From NCBI RefSeq assembly GCF_040364665.1, contig NZ_BAABWX010000004.1, positions 1 through 64,000 of the forward strand: 64,000 nt of DNA. Direction: 5' to 3'. Both the position numbers and the translations under genes were made by a program. This document shows, piece after piece, positions 25,918 to 34,536 of this stretch (positions are counted from its first letter, which is position 1; every line of letters begins with the position of its first letter). The DNA comes from Cognatishimia sp. WU-CL00825 (lineage in GTDB: Bacteria; Pseudomonadota; Alphaproteobacteria; Rhodobacterales; Rhodobacteraceae). The notes beneath the pieces are model-generated. The model did no database searches. It was not told the DNA's origin and saw only the letters and a program-made list of their open reading frames with translations.

Positions 25918-26799
25918 ATGATGGACTGGAATGATCTGCGTTTTGTGTTGGAAACCGCCCGCCACGGGGGCACGAGCGGTGCGGCCCGTGTGCTGGGCGT
26001 GAACCATGCCACCGTTGCACGGCGCATCACTGCGGCAGAAACCGCGTTGGGTGCGCGGTTGTTTGAACGTCTGCCCAGTGGCTATGTGCCCACCGAGGCA
26101 GGGTTGGATGCGGTGCGCATCGCCGAAGAGATGGCCGACAAGGAAGCGGAATTGGACCGCCGCATTGGTGCGCGCGATTCAGAGCTGAAAGGTGTGCTGC
26201 GGGTGACGGCATCGGAATTGCTGTTTCAGCGGATTCTTGCGCCCATCTGTCGGGATTTTATCGCGGCCCATCCCGAGATTGATCTGCGTTTGGTGGCGAC
26301 CAATGATCCGGTGAATATGGCGCAGCGCGAAGCTGATGTAGCGATACGGTTTTCCAAAAAACCGCCAGATACTTTGGTCGGGCGGCGCTTGCTGGACACC
26401 AATGGCGGGGTTTATGCGACGCCAGAGCTGATTGCCAATGATCCGGGGGGCTCTGCGCCGCTGGACTGGATTAGATTTGCCCACTGGCCAGGGCCTCCGC
26501 CAGAGGTGAAAGCGGTGCGTCCAAATCTAAAGGTGCAACTGACGGTGGATGACATGATTGCCGCTCTGGGCGCGGTGCGCGCGGGCATTGGCGCAACGCG
26601 CATGGCCTGTTTTTTAGGCGATACCGATCCGCAGATGCAGCGGGTGCCGGGCATGCCGTTGTTTGAATTCAGGTCCTTGTGGGTTTTAACCCATGCCGAT
26701 CTGAAACATGTGCCCCGTATCCGGGTGTTTATGGAATTTGTCGCAGCGCGTTTGATTGCGCTGCGACCGTTGTTTGAGGGCAAGTGCCCAAGAGCTTAG
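25918..26799 (+). CDS. LysR family transcriptional regulator
   Basis: A 293-aa LysR protein with helix-turn-helix at about 5-60 (GGTSGAARVLGVNHATVARRI) and an effector domain (about 90-285). It starts at ATG 25918 or the adjacent ATG 25921; the upstream extension to 25876 overlaps a palindromic site and is unlikely. It is divergent from the DUF1330 gene, its likely target, and overlaps the convergent ald stop by 4 bp. Confidence 0.9.
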   Translation: MMDWNDLRFVLETARHGGTSGAARVLGVNHATVARRITAAETALGARLFERLPSGYVPTEAGLDAVRIAEEMADKEAELDRRIGARDSELKGVLRVTASELLFQRILAPICRDFIAAHPEIDLRLVATNDPVNMAQREADVAIRFSKKPPDTLVGRRLLDTNGGVYATPELIANDPGGSAPLDWIRFAHWPGPPPEVKAVRPNLKVQLTVDDMIAALGAVRAGIGATRMACFLGDTDPQMQRVPGMPLFEFRSLWVLTHADLKHVPRIRVFMEFVAARLIALRPLFEGKCPRA

Positions 26800-27914
26800 G
26801 ATTTCAACGCAAGCGCAGGGGAAAGCACGTCCAGACCTAGGGCTTTGCCAACCGCATAATAGGTCAGTTGGCCAGCGTGTACGTTCAGACCATTTAGCAG
26901 ATGCGGATCATCTTCGCAGGCTTTGCGCCAGCCTTTGTCGGCCAAGGCCAACAGGAATGGCAGAGTGGCATTGCCAAGCGCTTGGGTGGAAGTGCGTGCG
27001 ACAGCACCCGGCATGTTGGCAACGCAATAATGCATGATGCCGTCGACCTCATAGATTGGGTCCGCGTGGGTGGTTGCCTTGGATGTTTCAAAACAGCCGC
27101 CTTGGTCGATGGCCACATCCACAAGCACCGCGCCTGGTTTCATGTCAGAGAGCTGCGCACGTGAAATCAGCTTTGGCGCGGCTGCGCCAGGGATCAAAAC
27201 CGCGCCAATCACCATATCCGCGTCGGCAATCAGCTCTGCTGTTGCACCAGCGGTGGAGTATTGGTTCTTGAAGGTGCCGCCAAAGACGTCGTCCAGATAT
27301 CTAAGACGTGGCAAAGACCGGTCAAGCACGGTCACGTCCGCGCCCATACCTGCGGCGATTTTGGCCGCATGGGTGCCAACAACACCGCCGCCAATCACCA
27401 CAACTTTGGCCGGGGCCACACCCGGCACGCCGCCCATCAAAACGCCGCGACCGCCATTGGCCTTTTGCAGAGTATAAGCGCCCACTTGTGGGGCCAAACG
27501 GCCGGCCACTTCGGACATCGGCGCGAGCAGAGGCAGGCCGCCGCGATCGTCGGTGACGGTTTCGTAAGCGATGGCCGTGCAACCGCTTTCCAGCAAGTCG
27601 TGGGTTTGCTCGGGGTCTGGTGCCAGGTGCAGATAGGTGAAGAGCAGCTGATCTTTGCGCAGCATTTTGCGCTCGATCGCTTGGGGTTCTTTGACCTTTA
27701 CGATCATGTCCGCGGTGGCGAAGATTTCCGCCGCTGTGTCGATGATTGCAGCACCTGCTGCAATGTAATCGGCGTCTGGGAACCCCGCGCCAAGACCGGC
27801 ACCGGCCTGAATGACAACGTCATGTCCATGGTTCACGGCCTCGCGGGCCGCATCTGGCGTCATGCCAACGCGAAACTCTTGGGGTTTGATCTCTGTGGGG
27901 CATCCGATTTTCAT
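26796..27914 (-). CDS. ald: Alanine dehydrogenase
   Basis: A 372-aa enzyme oxidising L-alanine with NAD+ to pyruvate and ammonia. It begins MKIGCPTEIKPQEFRVGMTP, has the catalytic region QLLFTYLHLAPDPE near 85-98, and the NAD motif VVVIGGGVVGTHAAKIAAGMGA near 168-190. The ATG at 27914 with AGGAGGTCGG upstream is chosen over the open frame to 27995. An Lrp/AsnC regulator is divergent 136 bp upstream, the common ald/aldR arrangement. Confidence 0.95.
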   Translation of the reverse strand: MKIGCPTEIKPQEFRVGMTPDAAREAVNHGHDVVIQAGAGLGAGFPDADYIAAGAAIIDTAAEIFATADMIVKVKEPQAIERKMLRKDQLLFTYLHLAPDPEQTHDLLESGCTAIAYETVTDDRGGLPLLAPMSEVAGRLAPQVGAYTLQKANGGRGVLMGGVPGVAPAKVVVIGGGVVGTHAAKIAAGMGADVTVLDRSLPRLRYLDDVFGGTFKNQYSTAGATAELIADADMVIGAVLIPGAAAPKLISRAQLSDMKPGAVLVDVAIDQGGCFETSKATTHADPIYEVDGIMHYCVANMPGAVARTSTQALGNATLPFLLALADKGWRKACEDDPHLLNGLNVHAGQLTYYAVGKALGLDVLSPALALKS

Positions 27915-28050
27915 GTGCCGACCTCCTGTTTGCTTTTGTTTATGATCCGCCATCGGCCGCAAAATGTGCTGCTTTTTTGAGCGAAATAAAAACATGTAAA
28001 CTACAGAATATTGCGTTATATCTAAGAAACTTGAAAGGATCTTCGAATAT

Positions 28051-28509
28051 ATGTCACTTGATCAAACAGATCGCCGAATTTTGGGAGTACTGCAAAGACG
28101 TGGGCGCATGTCCAATGCGGATCTATCTGAAACAGTAAACCTGTCGCCCTCTGCCTGCCACCGGCGGGTGCAACGGTTGGAAACCGATGGCTATATTCGT
28201 GATTATGTGGCGTTGCTGGACGCGCGTAAAATGTCGGTGCCGACCACGGTTTTTGTGGAAATTACCCTGTCGGGGCAGGCCGACGAGGTGCTGGAGGCCT
28301 TTGAAAAGTCCGTGGCGCGCATTCCAGATGTCTTGGAGTGTCATTTGATGGCGGGTACGGCGGATTATTTGCTGAAGGTTGTCGCGGAAAACACCGATGA
28401 TTTTGCGCGCATTCATCGGCAATATCTGGCGCGGCTGCCCGGCGTCGCGCAAATGCAAAGTTCTTTTGCTTTGCGCACCGTGTTCAAAACCACCGCGCTG
28501 CCACTTTAG
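28051..28509 (+). CDS. Lrp/AsnC family regulator, probable AldR
   Basis: A 152-aa Lrp-type regulator: HTH ADLSETVNLSPSACHRRV (about 22-40) and RAM domain (about 65-145) with VLECHLMAGTADYLLKV, the usual ligand region. Divergent placement from ald suggests it activates alanine dehydrogenase in response to alanine. A GAAAGGATC site precedes the ATG. It is similar in layout to the other Lrp gene at 5083 but is clearly a distinct paralogue. Confidence 0.9.
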   Translation: MSLDQTDRRILGVLQRRGRMSNADLSETVNLSPSACHRRVQRLETDGYIRDYVALLDARKMSVPTTVFVEITLSGQADEVLEAFEKSVARIPDVLECHLMAGTADYLLKVVAENTDDFARIHRQYLARLPGVAQMQSSFALRTVFKTTALPL

Positions 28510-28529
28510 CGCTGCGCGTCAGGCAAGTG

Positions 28530-29237
28530 TCATGCCGGGTCGTACCACCAACCCATTGTGATTCTCGCCGGGCGGTTTTGTTTGCGATACAGCCGATTTG
28601 ACGGGTTCAGAAAAATAGAAACGGTTAGGAGGGCAAATACCAATTCATAGACCTCCCATTTGCGCGGCGCATCGATGGCACCGATCACCAGGGTTGCCAC
28701 AACCGCAATCAAAGCGTGGCGTTTTCCCGGAATGGGCAGAGCAATTTTCTTCATCAAGCCAGCCAGCCAGGTCAGGCGCGGGGTCAAAAGCGGCAGACCC
28801 ACGAGGTAGAGCAAGATGACAAGCGACAACAGGGTGCCAAATACGGTTGTTGCCAGATGTACGTCGCCAACCACAAGGTTGTGCAGGTTGGTTTCGTCTT
28901 GAAAGTTGTTTGCGGCAAAGAAGTCGCCTGTGCCCCAGCCAAATATGCGCTGTCCCCAGGAAATCTCTTCGGCGGCGGCTAGAAAGAACACTGTTGCATA
29001 AAGCGTGGTAAAGGCGCGGCCCATGCGGTGTGCGCTGATCAGCTGGCTTTTGCTTTGCAACAGAACCCCGCCGCTAAGGATCAGAAACAGCGCCGTGGCG
29101 TATTCAACCGGCCCGTCTTCGATCGCAAAACGGGTCCCAAACAGGTTTTGATCCCATTGAGCTATGGTCACAGAAAGCCCCAGCACAAGCATGATGGCGG
29201 TAAGAAGAGTGGTGTCGGTCTTGGGAAATCGGATCAT
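28530..29237 (-). CDS. Uncharacterised polytopic membrane protein with EEISWGQR motif
   Basis: A 235-aa protein with about six hydrophobic segments (near 9-26, 46-60, 77-92, 132-155, 170-188, 195-212). A conserved-looking AAAEEISWGQRIFGW stretch near residue 90 sits at the end of a helix, and NNFQDETNLHNLVVGD follows. The paired glutamates in a membrane setting and the histidine nearby could form an active or metal site, but I do not recognise a defined function. It is encoded alone, converging on the Lrp gene. Confidence 0.75.
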   Translation of the reverse strand: MIRFPKTDTTLLTAIMLVLGLSVTIAQWDQNLFGTRFAIEDGPVEYATALFLILSGGVLLQSKSQLISAHRMGRAFTTLYATVFFLAAAEEISWGQRIFGWGTGDFFAANNFQDETNLHNLVVGDVHLATTVFGTLLSLVILLYLVGLPLLTPRLTWLAGLMKKIALPIPGKRHALIAVVATLVIGAIDAPRKWEVYELVFALLTVSIFLNPSNRLYRKQNRPARITMGWWYDPA

Positions 29238-29359
29238 GGTTTGCGCTCTGATGAACTACGTTGTCCATTTAGATGCGGTTGATGATCGGGCTTCTCAATG
29301 GTCTAACCATCACAAAACACTCACAAAAACGTATCAGCTAAATGCGTTTTTGCATGGAG

Positions 29360-29387
29360 GCTGACCTTGACGGGCATCAAGGTCAGC
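29360..29387. terminator. Hairpin downstream of the YghU-type GST
   Basis: An 11-bp perfect stem GCTGACCTTGA/TCAAGGTCAGC with a 6-nt loop lies 8 bp beyond the minus-strand GST stop. No immediate T-run follows, so it may stabilise the 3' end rather than terminate alone. Confidence 0.5.
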
Positions 29388-29394
29388 TGATCAA

Positions 29395-30270
29395 TCAGGC
29401 GTCGTTGTTTTGCAGCTTGTCCTGCGTTTTGGTGTCAAAATCACCGGCGTCATGACGTTCGTGCAACTGTTCATGAGGTTCGCCAAAGCTGCGGTTGACG
29501 ATGCGACCACGTTGTACAGCGGGGCGGGCGTCGATCTGTTGCGCCCAACGCATCACATGATGATAGCTGGTGACATCCAGGAAGTCTGCGGCACCATACA
29601 GGCGGCCTAGGACCAATTGCCCATACCAAGACCAGATCGCGATATCTGCAATGCTGTAGCTGTCGCCGGCAATAAAGCTGTTGTTGGCCAATTGACGATC
29701 CAGAACATCAAGCTGGCGTTTGGTCTCCATGGTAAACCGATCAATGGGGTACTGCCATTTTTCCGGAGCATAGGCGTAAAAGTGGCCAAAGCCGCCACCC
29801 AAATAAGGCGCGCTGCCCATTTGCCAGAAAAGCCAGTTCATGGTCTCGACGCGTTCTGCAGGTGTGCTGGGCAGGAAGGCGTCAAATTTCTCGGCCAAAT
29901 GCAGCAAGATAGAGCCGCTTTCAAACACCCGCGTCGGCGGGGTTGTGCTGTGATCCATCAGGGCCGGGATTTTGGAATTTGGGTTGGCACCGACAAAGCC
30001 AGAGCCAAATTGATCGCCTTCACCGATTCGGATCAACCAAGCGTCATATTCCGCATCGCTGTGCCCGGCGGCCAGCAATTCTTCGAGCATGACGGTGACT
30101 TTCACACCGTTTGGCGTGGCCAGTGAATAAAGTTGCAAAGGGTGCTTGCCCACCGGCAGTTCTTTGTCGAAAGTCGCGCCAGAAACCGGACGATTGATAT
30201 TGGCGAATTCGCCGCCGTTGCCTGGCTCCCAGACCCATGTTTTTGGGGGAACATACGTGCTATCTGACAT
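29395..30270 (-). CDS. yghU: Glutathione S-transferase, YghU type
   Basis: A 291-aa GST with the YghU-specific N-terminal extension (YVPPKTWVW, then NINRPVSGATFDKELPVG), thioredoxin fold (LYSLATPNGVKVTVMLEELL; NPNSKIPALMD; VFESGSILLHLAEKF) and helical C-terminal domain. The E. coli homologue binds two glutathiones and reduces disulfides and peroxides. The start at 30270 (MSDSTYVPP) is the family start. It is a single gene. Confidence 0.93.
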   Translation of the reverse strand: MSDSTYVPPKTWVWEPGNGGEFANINRPVSGATFDKELPVGKHPLQLYSLATPNGVKVTVMLEELLAAGHSDAEYDAWLIRIGEGDQFGSGFVGANPNSKIPALMDHSTTPPTRVFESGSILLHLAEKFDAFLPSTPAERVETMNWLFWQMGSAPYLGGGFGHFYAYAPEKWQYPIDRFTMETKRQLDVLDRQLANNSFIAGDSYSIADIAIWSWYGQLVLGRLYGAADFLDVTSYHHVMRWAQQIDARPAVQRGRIVNRSFGEPHEQLHERHDAGDFDTKTQDKLQNNDA

Positions 30271-30390
30271 GTCTCTCGCTTTCAAATTTCTTTGGGTCCT
30301 ACTTTAGAGCCCGGCGGCGTTAATTCCATGCCGCTCATGAAAATGTGATGAAAGCTGCACCTTTACGCTTCGCTTGGGCCTGAAACGACA

Positions 30391-30418
30391 GACCCCCGAG
30401 GCCGGGGCTTCGGGGGTC
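30391..30418 (-). terminator. Probable terminator after rpsU
   Basis: GACCCCCGA/TCGGGGGTC is a 9-bp stem around a GC-rich 10-nt inner region that can extend it. It lies 41 bp beyond the rpsU stop on the minus strand. The T-run is poor (TGTCGTTTC). Confidence 0.6.
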
Positions 30419-30458
30419 GTCTATTCTTAACAGTATCCAAAAGCTGGAGAAGGGTTGC

Positions 30459-30665
30459 TTAGAGCATACCTTCGCGCTGTAGCTTCTTACGTGCCAGTTT
30501 ACGGGCACGGCGGATCGCTTCAGCTTTCTCGCGCGCTTTTTTCTCGGACGGTTTCTCGAAATGTTGCTTAAGCTTCATTTCACGAAAAACGCCTTCACGC
30601 TGCAGCTTTTTCTTCAGGGCACGAAGCGCCTGATCGACATTGTTGTCGCGAACACTAACCTGCAT
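30459..30665 (-). CDS. rpsU: 30S ribosomal protein S21
   Basis: A 68-aa basic S21 ([20 protein letters not shown], then [20 protein letters not shown]), the last-assembled 30S protein that lies near the anti-Shine-Dalgarno end of 16S rRNA. It is a full-length monocistronic gene divergent from coq9. A short hairpin sits between the AAAGG site and the ATG. Confidence 0.97.
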   Translation of the reverse strand: MQVSVRDNNVDQALRALKKKLQREGVFREMKLKQHFEKPSEKKAREKAEAIRRARKLARKKLQREGML

Positions 30666-30679
30666 GTGGTTTTCACCAC
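30666..30679 (-). promoter_or_regulatory. GNRA-capped hairpin at the rpsU ribosome site
   Basis: On the minus strand GTGGT-GAAA-ACCAC ends exactly at the rpsU ATG, with AAAG directly before it, so the ribosome site partly lies inside a 5-bp stem closed by a GAAA tetraloop. This could tune S21 translation. Confidence 0.45.
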
Positions 30680-30774
30680 CTTTCTAAGTTGTAGTTGCAA
30701 GGATTTGCAGGAGCTGCCCCTATAGCAAAGCCATTGGGATGTGTCTAGTATAGGGGTGAAATTGGGAGCCCCCT

Positions 30775-31446
30775 ATGACTGAGTTAAAAACACGCCTGAT
30801 AGAGGCCGCCGAACAGCATGTTGCATTTGATGGCTGGAGCGATGTGACCTTTGACGCGGCGGTGGCTGACACCGGTGTAGATGCGGCAGTGGCGCGGGCG
30901 ATTTTTCCCCGTGGCGCGGTGGATCTGGCCGTGGCGTCACATCGTTTGGGTGATGTGCGCATGACGGCGGCTTTGCAGGCGGCAGACCTGAGCGACATGC
31001 GGTTTCGCGACAAAGTGGGTTTTGCGGTGAAACTGCGCTTGCAACAATGTGGCGACAAAGAAGTGGTGCGCCGGGGCACAACCCTGTTTGCCTTGCCCCA
31101 GCATGCGGCCACGGGCAGCGGGCTGATCTGGGGCACAGCTGATGCGATCTGGCGCGCGCTGGGGGATACGTCAGAAGACATCAATTGGTATTCAAAACGC
31201 GCCACCTTAAGCGCGGTTTATACAGCAACCGTGTTGTTTTGGCTGGGCGATGACAGCGCCGCGCATGAAAACACCTGGGCGTTTCTGGATCGGCGCATCG
31301 ACAATGTCATGCAATTTGAGAAGGCCAAAGCCGCCTTTAAAGGCAGCGCCTTGGGCAAAGCCTTGGCCGGACCGCTGGAGGCTTTGGGACGGATAAAAGC
31401 CCCAAAGCCGATGACCGGATATCCCGGACAATGGCGCGGCGATTAA
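30775..31446 (+). CDS. coq9: COQ9 family ubiquinone biosynthesis protein
   Basis: A 223-aa COQ9 homologue with a TetR-like helical fold. The N-terminal helices (about 1-60) retain a degenerate HTH shape (VTFDAAVADTGVDAAVARAIFPRG), and the C-terminal lipid-binding helix lies near 170-215. COQ9 binds lipid/ubiquinone intermediates and presents them to the hydroxylase Coq7. It is 51 bp upstream of a quinone oxidoreductase on the same strand, possibly co-transcribed. Confidence 0.9.
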   Translation: MTELKTRLIEAAEQHVAFDGWSDVTFDAAVADTGVDAAVARAIFPRGAVDLAVASHRLGDVRMTAALQAADLSDMRFRDKVGFAVKLRLQQCGDKEVVRRGTTLFALPQHAATGSGLIWGTADAIWRALGDTSEDINWYSKRATLSAVYTATVLFWLGDDSAAHENTWAFLDRRIDNVMQFEKAKAAFKGSALGKALAGPLEALGRIKAPKPMTGYPGQWRGD

Positions 31447-31497
31447 ACTCGCAGGCTTGGCAAACAGACGACTTACAAAAAACTTGGAGGATTTTGC

Positions 31498-32484
31498 ATG
31501 AGCGAAATGATGCGTGCAGTGGAGATTACGCAGCCCGGTGCCCCGGAGGTGTTGCAATTGTGTGAAGTTGCCAAGCCACAACCCAGCGCCGGTGAGGTCT
31601 TGATCAAAGTGGCCTATGCCGGGGTCAACCGGCCTGATGCGCTGCAACGTGCGGGCAAATATGCGCCGCCGCCAACCGCAAGCCCTTTGCCGGGGCTTGA
31701 AGCCTCGGGCGTGATTGCGGCGGTGGGGCCAGGCGTCACTGACTGGGCCGAAGGAGATGCGGTTTGCGCCCTGCTGCCCGGCGGTGGCTATGCGGATTAT
31801 GTCTTGACCCCCGCGGCCCATTGTTTGCCGGTGCCAAAGGGCATGGGATTGCGCGAGGCCGCTTGTTTGCCAGAGACCTATTTCACGGTCTGGAGCAATG
31901 TGTTTGAGCGCGGCGGCTTGCAGGCAGGCGAGCGGTTTCTGGTGCATGGGGGCAGTTCTGGCATTGGCACAACGGCCATTCAACTGGCCTCGGTGTTTGG
32001 GGCGCGGGTGTTTGCCACGGCAGGTTCAGAGGAAAAATGCGCTGTGTGTCGCGATTTGGGCGCAGAGGTTGCGCTGAACTATCGGGAGGCTGACTTTGTT
32101 GAGGTTGTGAAGGCTGAAGGTGGGGCCAATCTGATTTTGGATATGGTGGGTGGATCATATCTACCGCGCAATGTGCGCGCCCTGGCCAATGATGGGCGTT
32201 TGGTGCAAATCGCGTTTCTGCAAGGCCCCAAAGTGGAGTTTAACTTTGCTCAGGTTATGATGCGACGTTTGACGATCACCGGATCAACCCTGCGCCCGCA
32301 AAGCGATCTGGCCAAGGCGCGCATTGCCGAGACATTGCGCGCTAAGGTCTGGCCGCTTTTGGATGCCGGCCGCATTGCACCGGTGATGGATCAGGAATTT
32401 GATTTGGCAGATGCCGCCGCAGCCCATGCGCGCATGGAGGCAGGTGAGCATATTGGCAAGATTGTTTTGAAGGTCGCAGAATAG
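31498..32484 (+). CDS. NAD(P)H:quinone oxidoreductase, PIG3/QOR type
   Basis: A 328-aa medium-chain dehydrogenase/reductase without zinc ligands. The GroES-like domain (about 1-130; VAYAGVNRPDALQRAGKY) is followed by the Rossmann domain with VHGGSSGIGTTAIQLA near 145-160. The PIG3-type pattern NRPDxLQR is clear. It reduces quinones using NAD(P)H. A strong site (ACTTGGAGGATTTTGC) precedes the ATG. The stop codon touches a dispersed repeat copy. Confidence 0.92.
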   Translation: MSEMMRAVEITQPGAPEVLQLCEVAKPQPSAGEVLIKVAYAGVNRPDALQRAGKYAPPPTASPLPGLEASGVIAAVGPGVTDWAEGDAVCALLPGGGYADYVLTPAAHCLPVPKGMGLREAACLPETYFTVWSNVFERGGLQAGERFLVHGGSSGIGTTAIQLASVFGARVFATAGSEEKCAVCRDLGAEVALNYREADFVEVVKAEGGANLILDMVGGSYLPRNVRALANDGRLVQIAFLQGPKVEFNFAQVMMRRLTITGSTLRPQSDLAKARIAETLRAKVWPLLDAGRIAPVMDQEFDLADAAAAHARMEAGEHIGKIVLKVAE

Positions 32485-32553
32485 GGGCTTTGCCCCTCTC
32501 GGTGAAATCGATGATTTCCCCGTTCACCCCAGAGTATTTTGAGAAAGGTGAAG
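32484..32553 (+). repeat. Dispersed intergenic repeat, copy A
   Basis: A 70-bp element beginning GGGGCTTTGCCCC (a hairpin), followed by GGTGAA..GAAATC-GAT-GATTTC..TTCACC (nested hairpin) and CCCCAGAGTATTTTGAGAAAGGTGAAG. Copies B and C occur at 34458 and 41116 in the same orientation. It lies between the quinone oxidoreductase and the convergent PepSY gene. Confidence 0.85.
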
Positions 32554-32602
32554 GGGCGGGCCTGCGTGATGTGGCCCGCCTTTGGTGTTTAAGGGAGAGG
32601 GT

Positions 32603-33913
32603 CTATGGCTGGCGGTTGCGGAACCAACCGATGCGGCGGAAGAGCACCCAATCAAGGATTATGGCGAAGATCAGCGACGCGCCCACCAGCGGCAAGATGA
32701 GCGACAGGGCGACCACCAGAATGATCATTGCCGGTGAAAGAGCCGCGTCAGGTGCATTTGGGACGCCAAGCGCGCCAGCTGGACGGCGTTTCCACCAGGC
32801 TATGAAACCAGTGAGCGAGAGACCAAACGCCAGCACAGCCGCGAGGGTGTTTTGTGCCAGATTAAGCCAGCCGTAAAGTTCACCCTGATGGAAGGAGATG
32901 CCGTAAGATACGGTTTTTGCCACCACGGGATTGCTGGTGAAATCATGCCGTTTCAAGACGGCTCCGCTGTATTGGTCGATGATCAGCTCGTTTTGATCAT
33001 GCCGGTTGCGGCTGGCAGAGCGGATCCAGAAGGCGGCCTTTTCGTTCTTGGGCGGCCGCATTTCAAAGGGGGCGATCAGACCTTCGGCCTTTGCGGTGGC
33101 AAAAACATCAGCATAGGCAATTGTGAGACCCTCTGATGTGGTTGAATTGGGCACCGAGCGGCTGAACCGAAGAGATTGGGATTTCTGACCGGTTTGTTCC
33201 TGCACATAAGACAGCCCGCCGCCCCAAACATCTGTCCACGGCAAGCCAGAAAGCAGGATTGGCACCACCAGAAGAGTGGCTAGAAAACCAGTGAACAAAT
33301 GGGTTTCACGCCACCAGCTGCGGCCTTGCTTGGGGCTGCCTTTGGGGGGAGATACCGCTTGTTTCAGGCTGCGATTTCCCCGCGGCCACCAGAGGTAGAC
33401 CCCGGTGATGAACATCACAATCGCCCAATGGGCGGCCAGTTCGACAAATTTGGTACCGGCTTTGCCAAGCAGCAGCTCTCCGTGGAATTTCTTGAGCAGG
33501 TGCATCGCGGTTTTGTCGCGTTCAACTGTGCCCAGCACCTCGCCGCTATAAGGGTTGACCCAGGCATAGGAACGGATTTTTTCGCCGTCGTTGAATTCGA
33601 TCTTTGTGCTGCGGGTTGGGTCATCATAAGTGGTGACCCCGCGCAGGCGGGTGATGCCAGAATGAGCACGCAGAGCGTCGATTTGGGCTTCGTAGCTGAG
33701 GGTTTCTGCGCCCTGTGTCACATAAATTTGGTCGGCATAGAGCCAGGATTCGATCTGGGGTTTGTAAAGGTAAATGCCGCCGGTCAAGGCCAGCATGGCC
33801 ATAAAGGGTAAGACATAGAGAGAGGCAAGAAAGTGCCATTTCCAGACGAGACGATAGAAGGCGCCGCCGGTCGCATAAGACGCGGAGGTGCCCGGTGCAG
33901 TTGCATCGGTCAT
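32603..33913 (-). CDS. PepSY-associated transmembrane protein
   Basis: A 436-aa inner-membrane protein of the PepSY_TM family. It has an N-terminal helix (about 27-50, WHFLASLYVLPFMAMLALTGGIYLYKP within it), periplasmic PepSY-like regions, and further helices near 163-180, 208-228, 355-380 and 395-420. Conserved histidines such as LLKKFHGELL and SFHQGELYG fit haem or metal binding seen in iron- or siderophore-related members. A small membrane-anchored protein gene lies 37 bp upstream, so they probably form one transcript. The exact role is open. Confidence 0.85.
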   Translation of the reverse strand: MTDATAPGTSASYATGGAFYRLVWKWHFLASLYVLPFMAMLALTGGIYLYKPQIESWLYADQIYVTQGAETLSYEAQIDALRAHSGITRLRGVTTYDDPTRSTKIEFNDGEKIRSYAWVNPYSGEVLGTVERDKTAMHLLKKFHGELLLGKAGTKFVELAAHWAIVMFITGVYLWWPRGNRSLKQAVSPPKGSPKQGRSWWRETHLFTGFLATLLVVPILLSGLPWTDVWGGGLSYVQEQTGQKSQSLRFSRSVPNSTTSEGLTIAYADVFATAKAEGLIAPFEMRPPKNEKAAFWIRSASRNRHDQNELIIDQYSGAVLKRHDFTSNPVVAKTVSYGISFHQGELYGWLNLAQNTLAAVLAFGLSLTGFIAWWKRRPAGALGVPNAPDAALSPAMIILVVALSLILPLVGASLIFAIILDWVLFRRIGWFRNRQP

Positions 33914-33950
33914 TTTGTTTTTCCTGTTAAATCTGAGTTTTTAGTGAGGA

Positions 33951-34331
33951 TCAGATCACAGCAGGAGGCGCGCGGGAGGGTTCCAGGTGCGCGAGGCGGT
34001 CGAGGGTGGATTGGCCGTTTTCAACAACCTTAAACGGGTGTTGAAAGCCGCGCGCCAGCTGGTGCCAAAAGGGCTGTAGCGCAACGGTGAGCTCGGGGGT
34101 ATCTGAAAGGGTGCAGCGGTTGTCGCTGCTTTCTGCGACATCGATGGGCGTGCCGTCGGGGCCCAATGTCAGGGTGACATATTCTGAGCCCGTGCAGATG
34201 ATCACCGTGTCCACCCCGGGGATGAACTCGACAAGCACCGCAGAAACGCGCGGCAAAACCAAAGCCACAATGAGAAACAGGGCGGCGGCCATGTTTTCAT
34301 AAAGGTGGAGGTATTTTTGCAATCGGGTCAT
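33951..34331 (-). CDS. Small membrane-anchored hypothetical protein
   Basis: A 126-aa protein (130 aa if the GTG at 34343 is used). It has one hydrophobic segment near 14-34 (AAALFLIVALVLPRVSAVLVE) and a periplasmic portion with two cysteines (VIICTGSEYVTL and SDNRCTLSD). The ICTGSE cysteine region recalls small DUF2946-like proteins associated with metal genes, but I cannot confirm that family. It is followed by the PepSY protein on the same strand. Confidence 0.65.
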   Translation of the reverse strand: MTRLQKYLHLYENMAAALFLIVALVLPRVSAVLVEFIPGVDTVIICTGSEYVTLTLGPDGTPIDVAESSDNRCTLSDTPELTVALQPFWHQLARGFQHPFKVVENGQSTLDRLAHLEPSRAPPAVI

Positions 34332-34457
34332 TGAGCGGGGCACTGGAAATTGGTCACTAAATATGCAGGGCGGATCTATCGGCTTTGGTCATAGCCTTGT
34401 GTTTGGACAATGTAAAAGCGCGATAGTGACGCGGTAGCTTTTGCGCCGTTGGGCAAT

Positions 34458-34527
34458 GGGGCTTTGCCCCTCACGGTGAAATCGTTGATTTCCCCGCTCA
34501 CCCCAGAGTATTTTGGGAAATGTGAAG
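34458..34527 (+). repeat. Dispersed intergenic repeat, copy B
   Basis: Same 70-bp element as at 32484, nearly identical, with central hairpin GAAATC-GTT-GATTTC and tail CCCCAGAGTATTTTGGGAAATGTGAAG. It sits just beyond the RNase T2 stop, in the gap to the upstream hypothetical gene. Confidence 0.85.
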
Positions 34528-34536
34528 GGTTTGAGG

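Noticed and set aside
27261..27980. 239-codon plus-strand open frame opposite ald
   Set aside because: It is the mirror of alanine dehydrogenase codons in another frame, with no ribosome site and no family features.
31207..31983. 258-codon minus-strand frame across coq9 and the quinone oxidoreductase
   Set aside because: It covers parts of two well-supported genes on the other strand and shows no domain.
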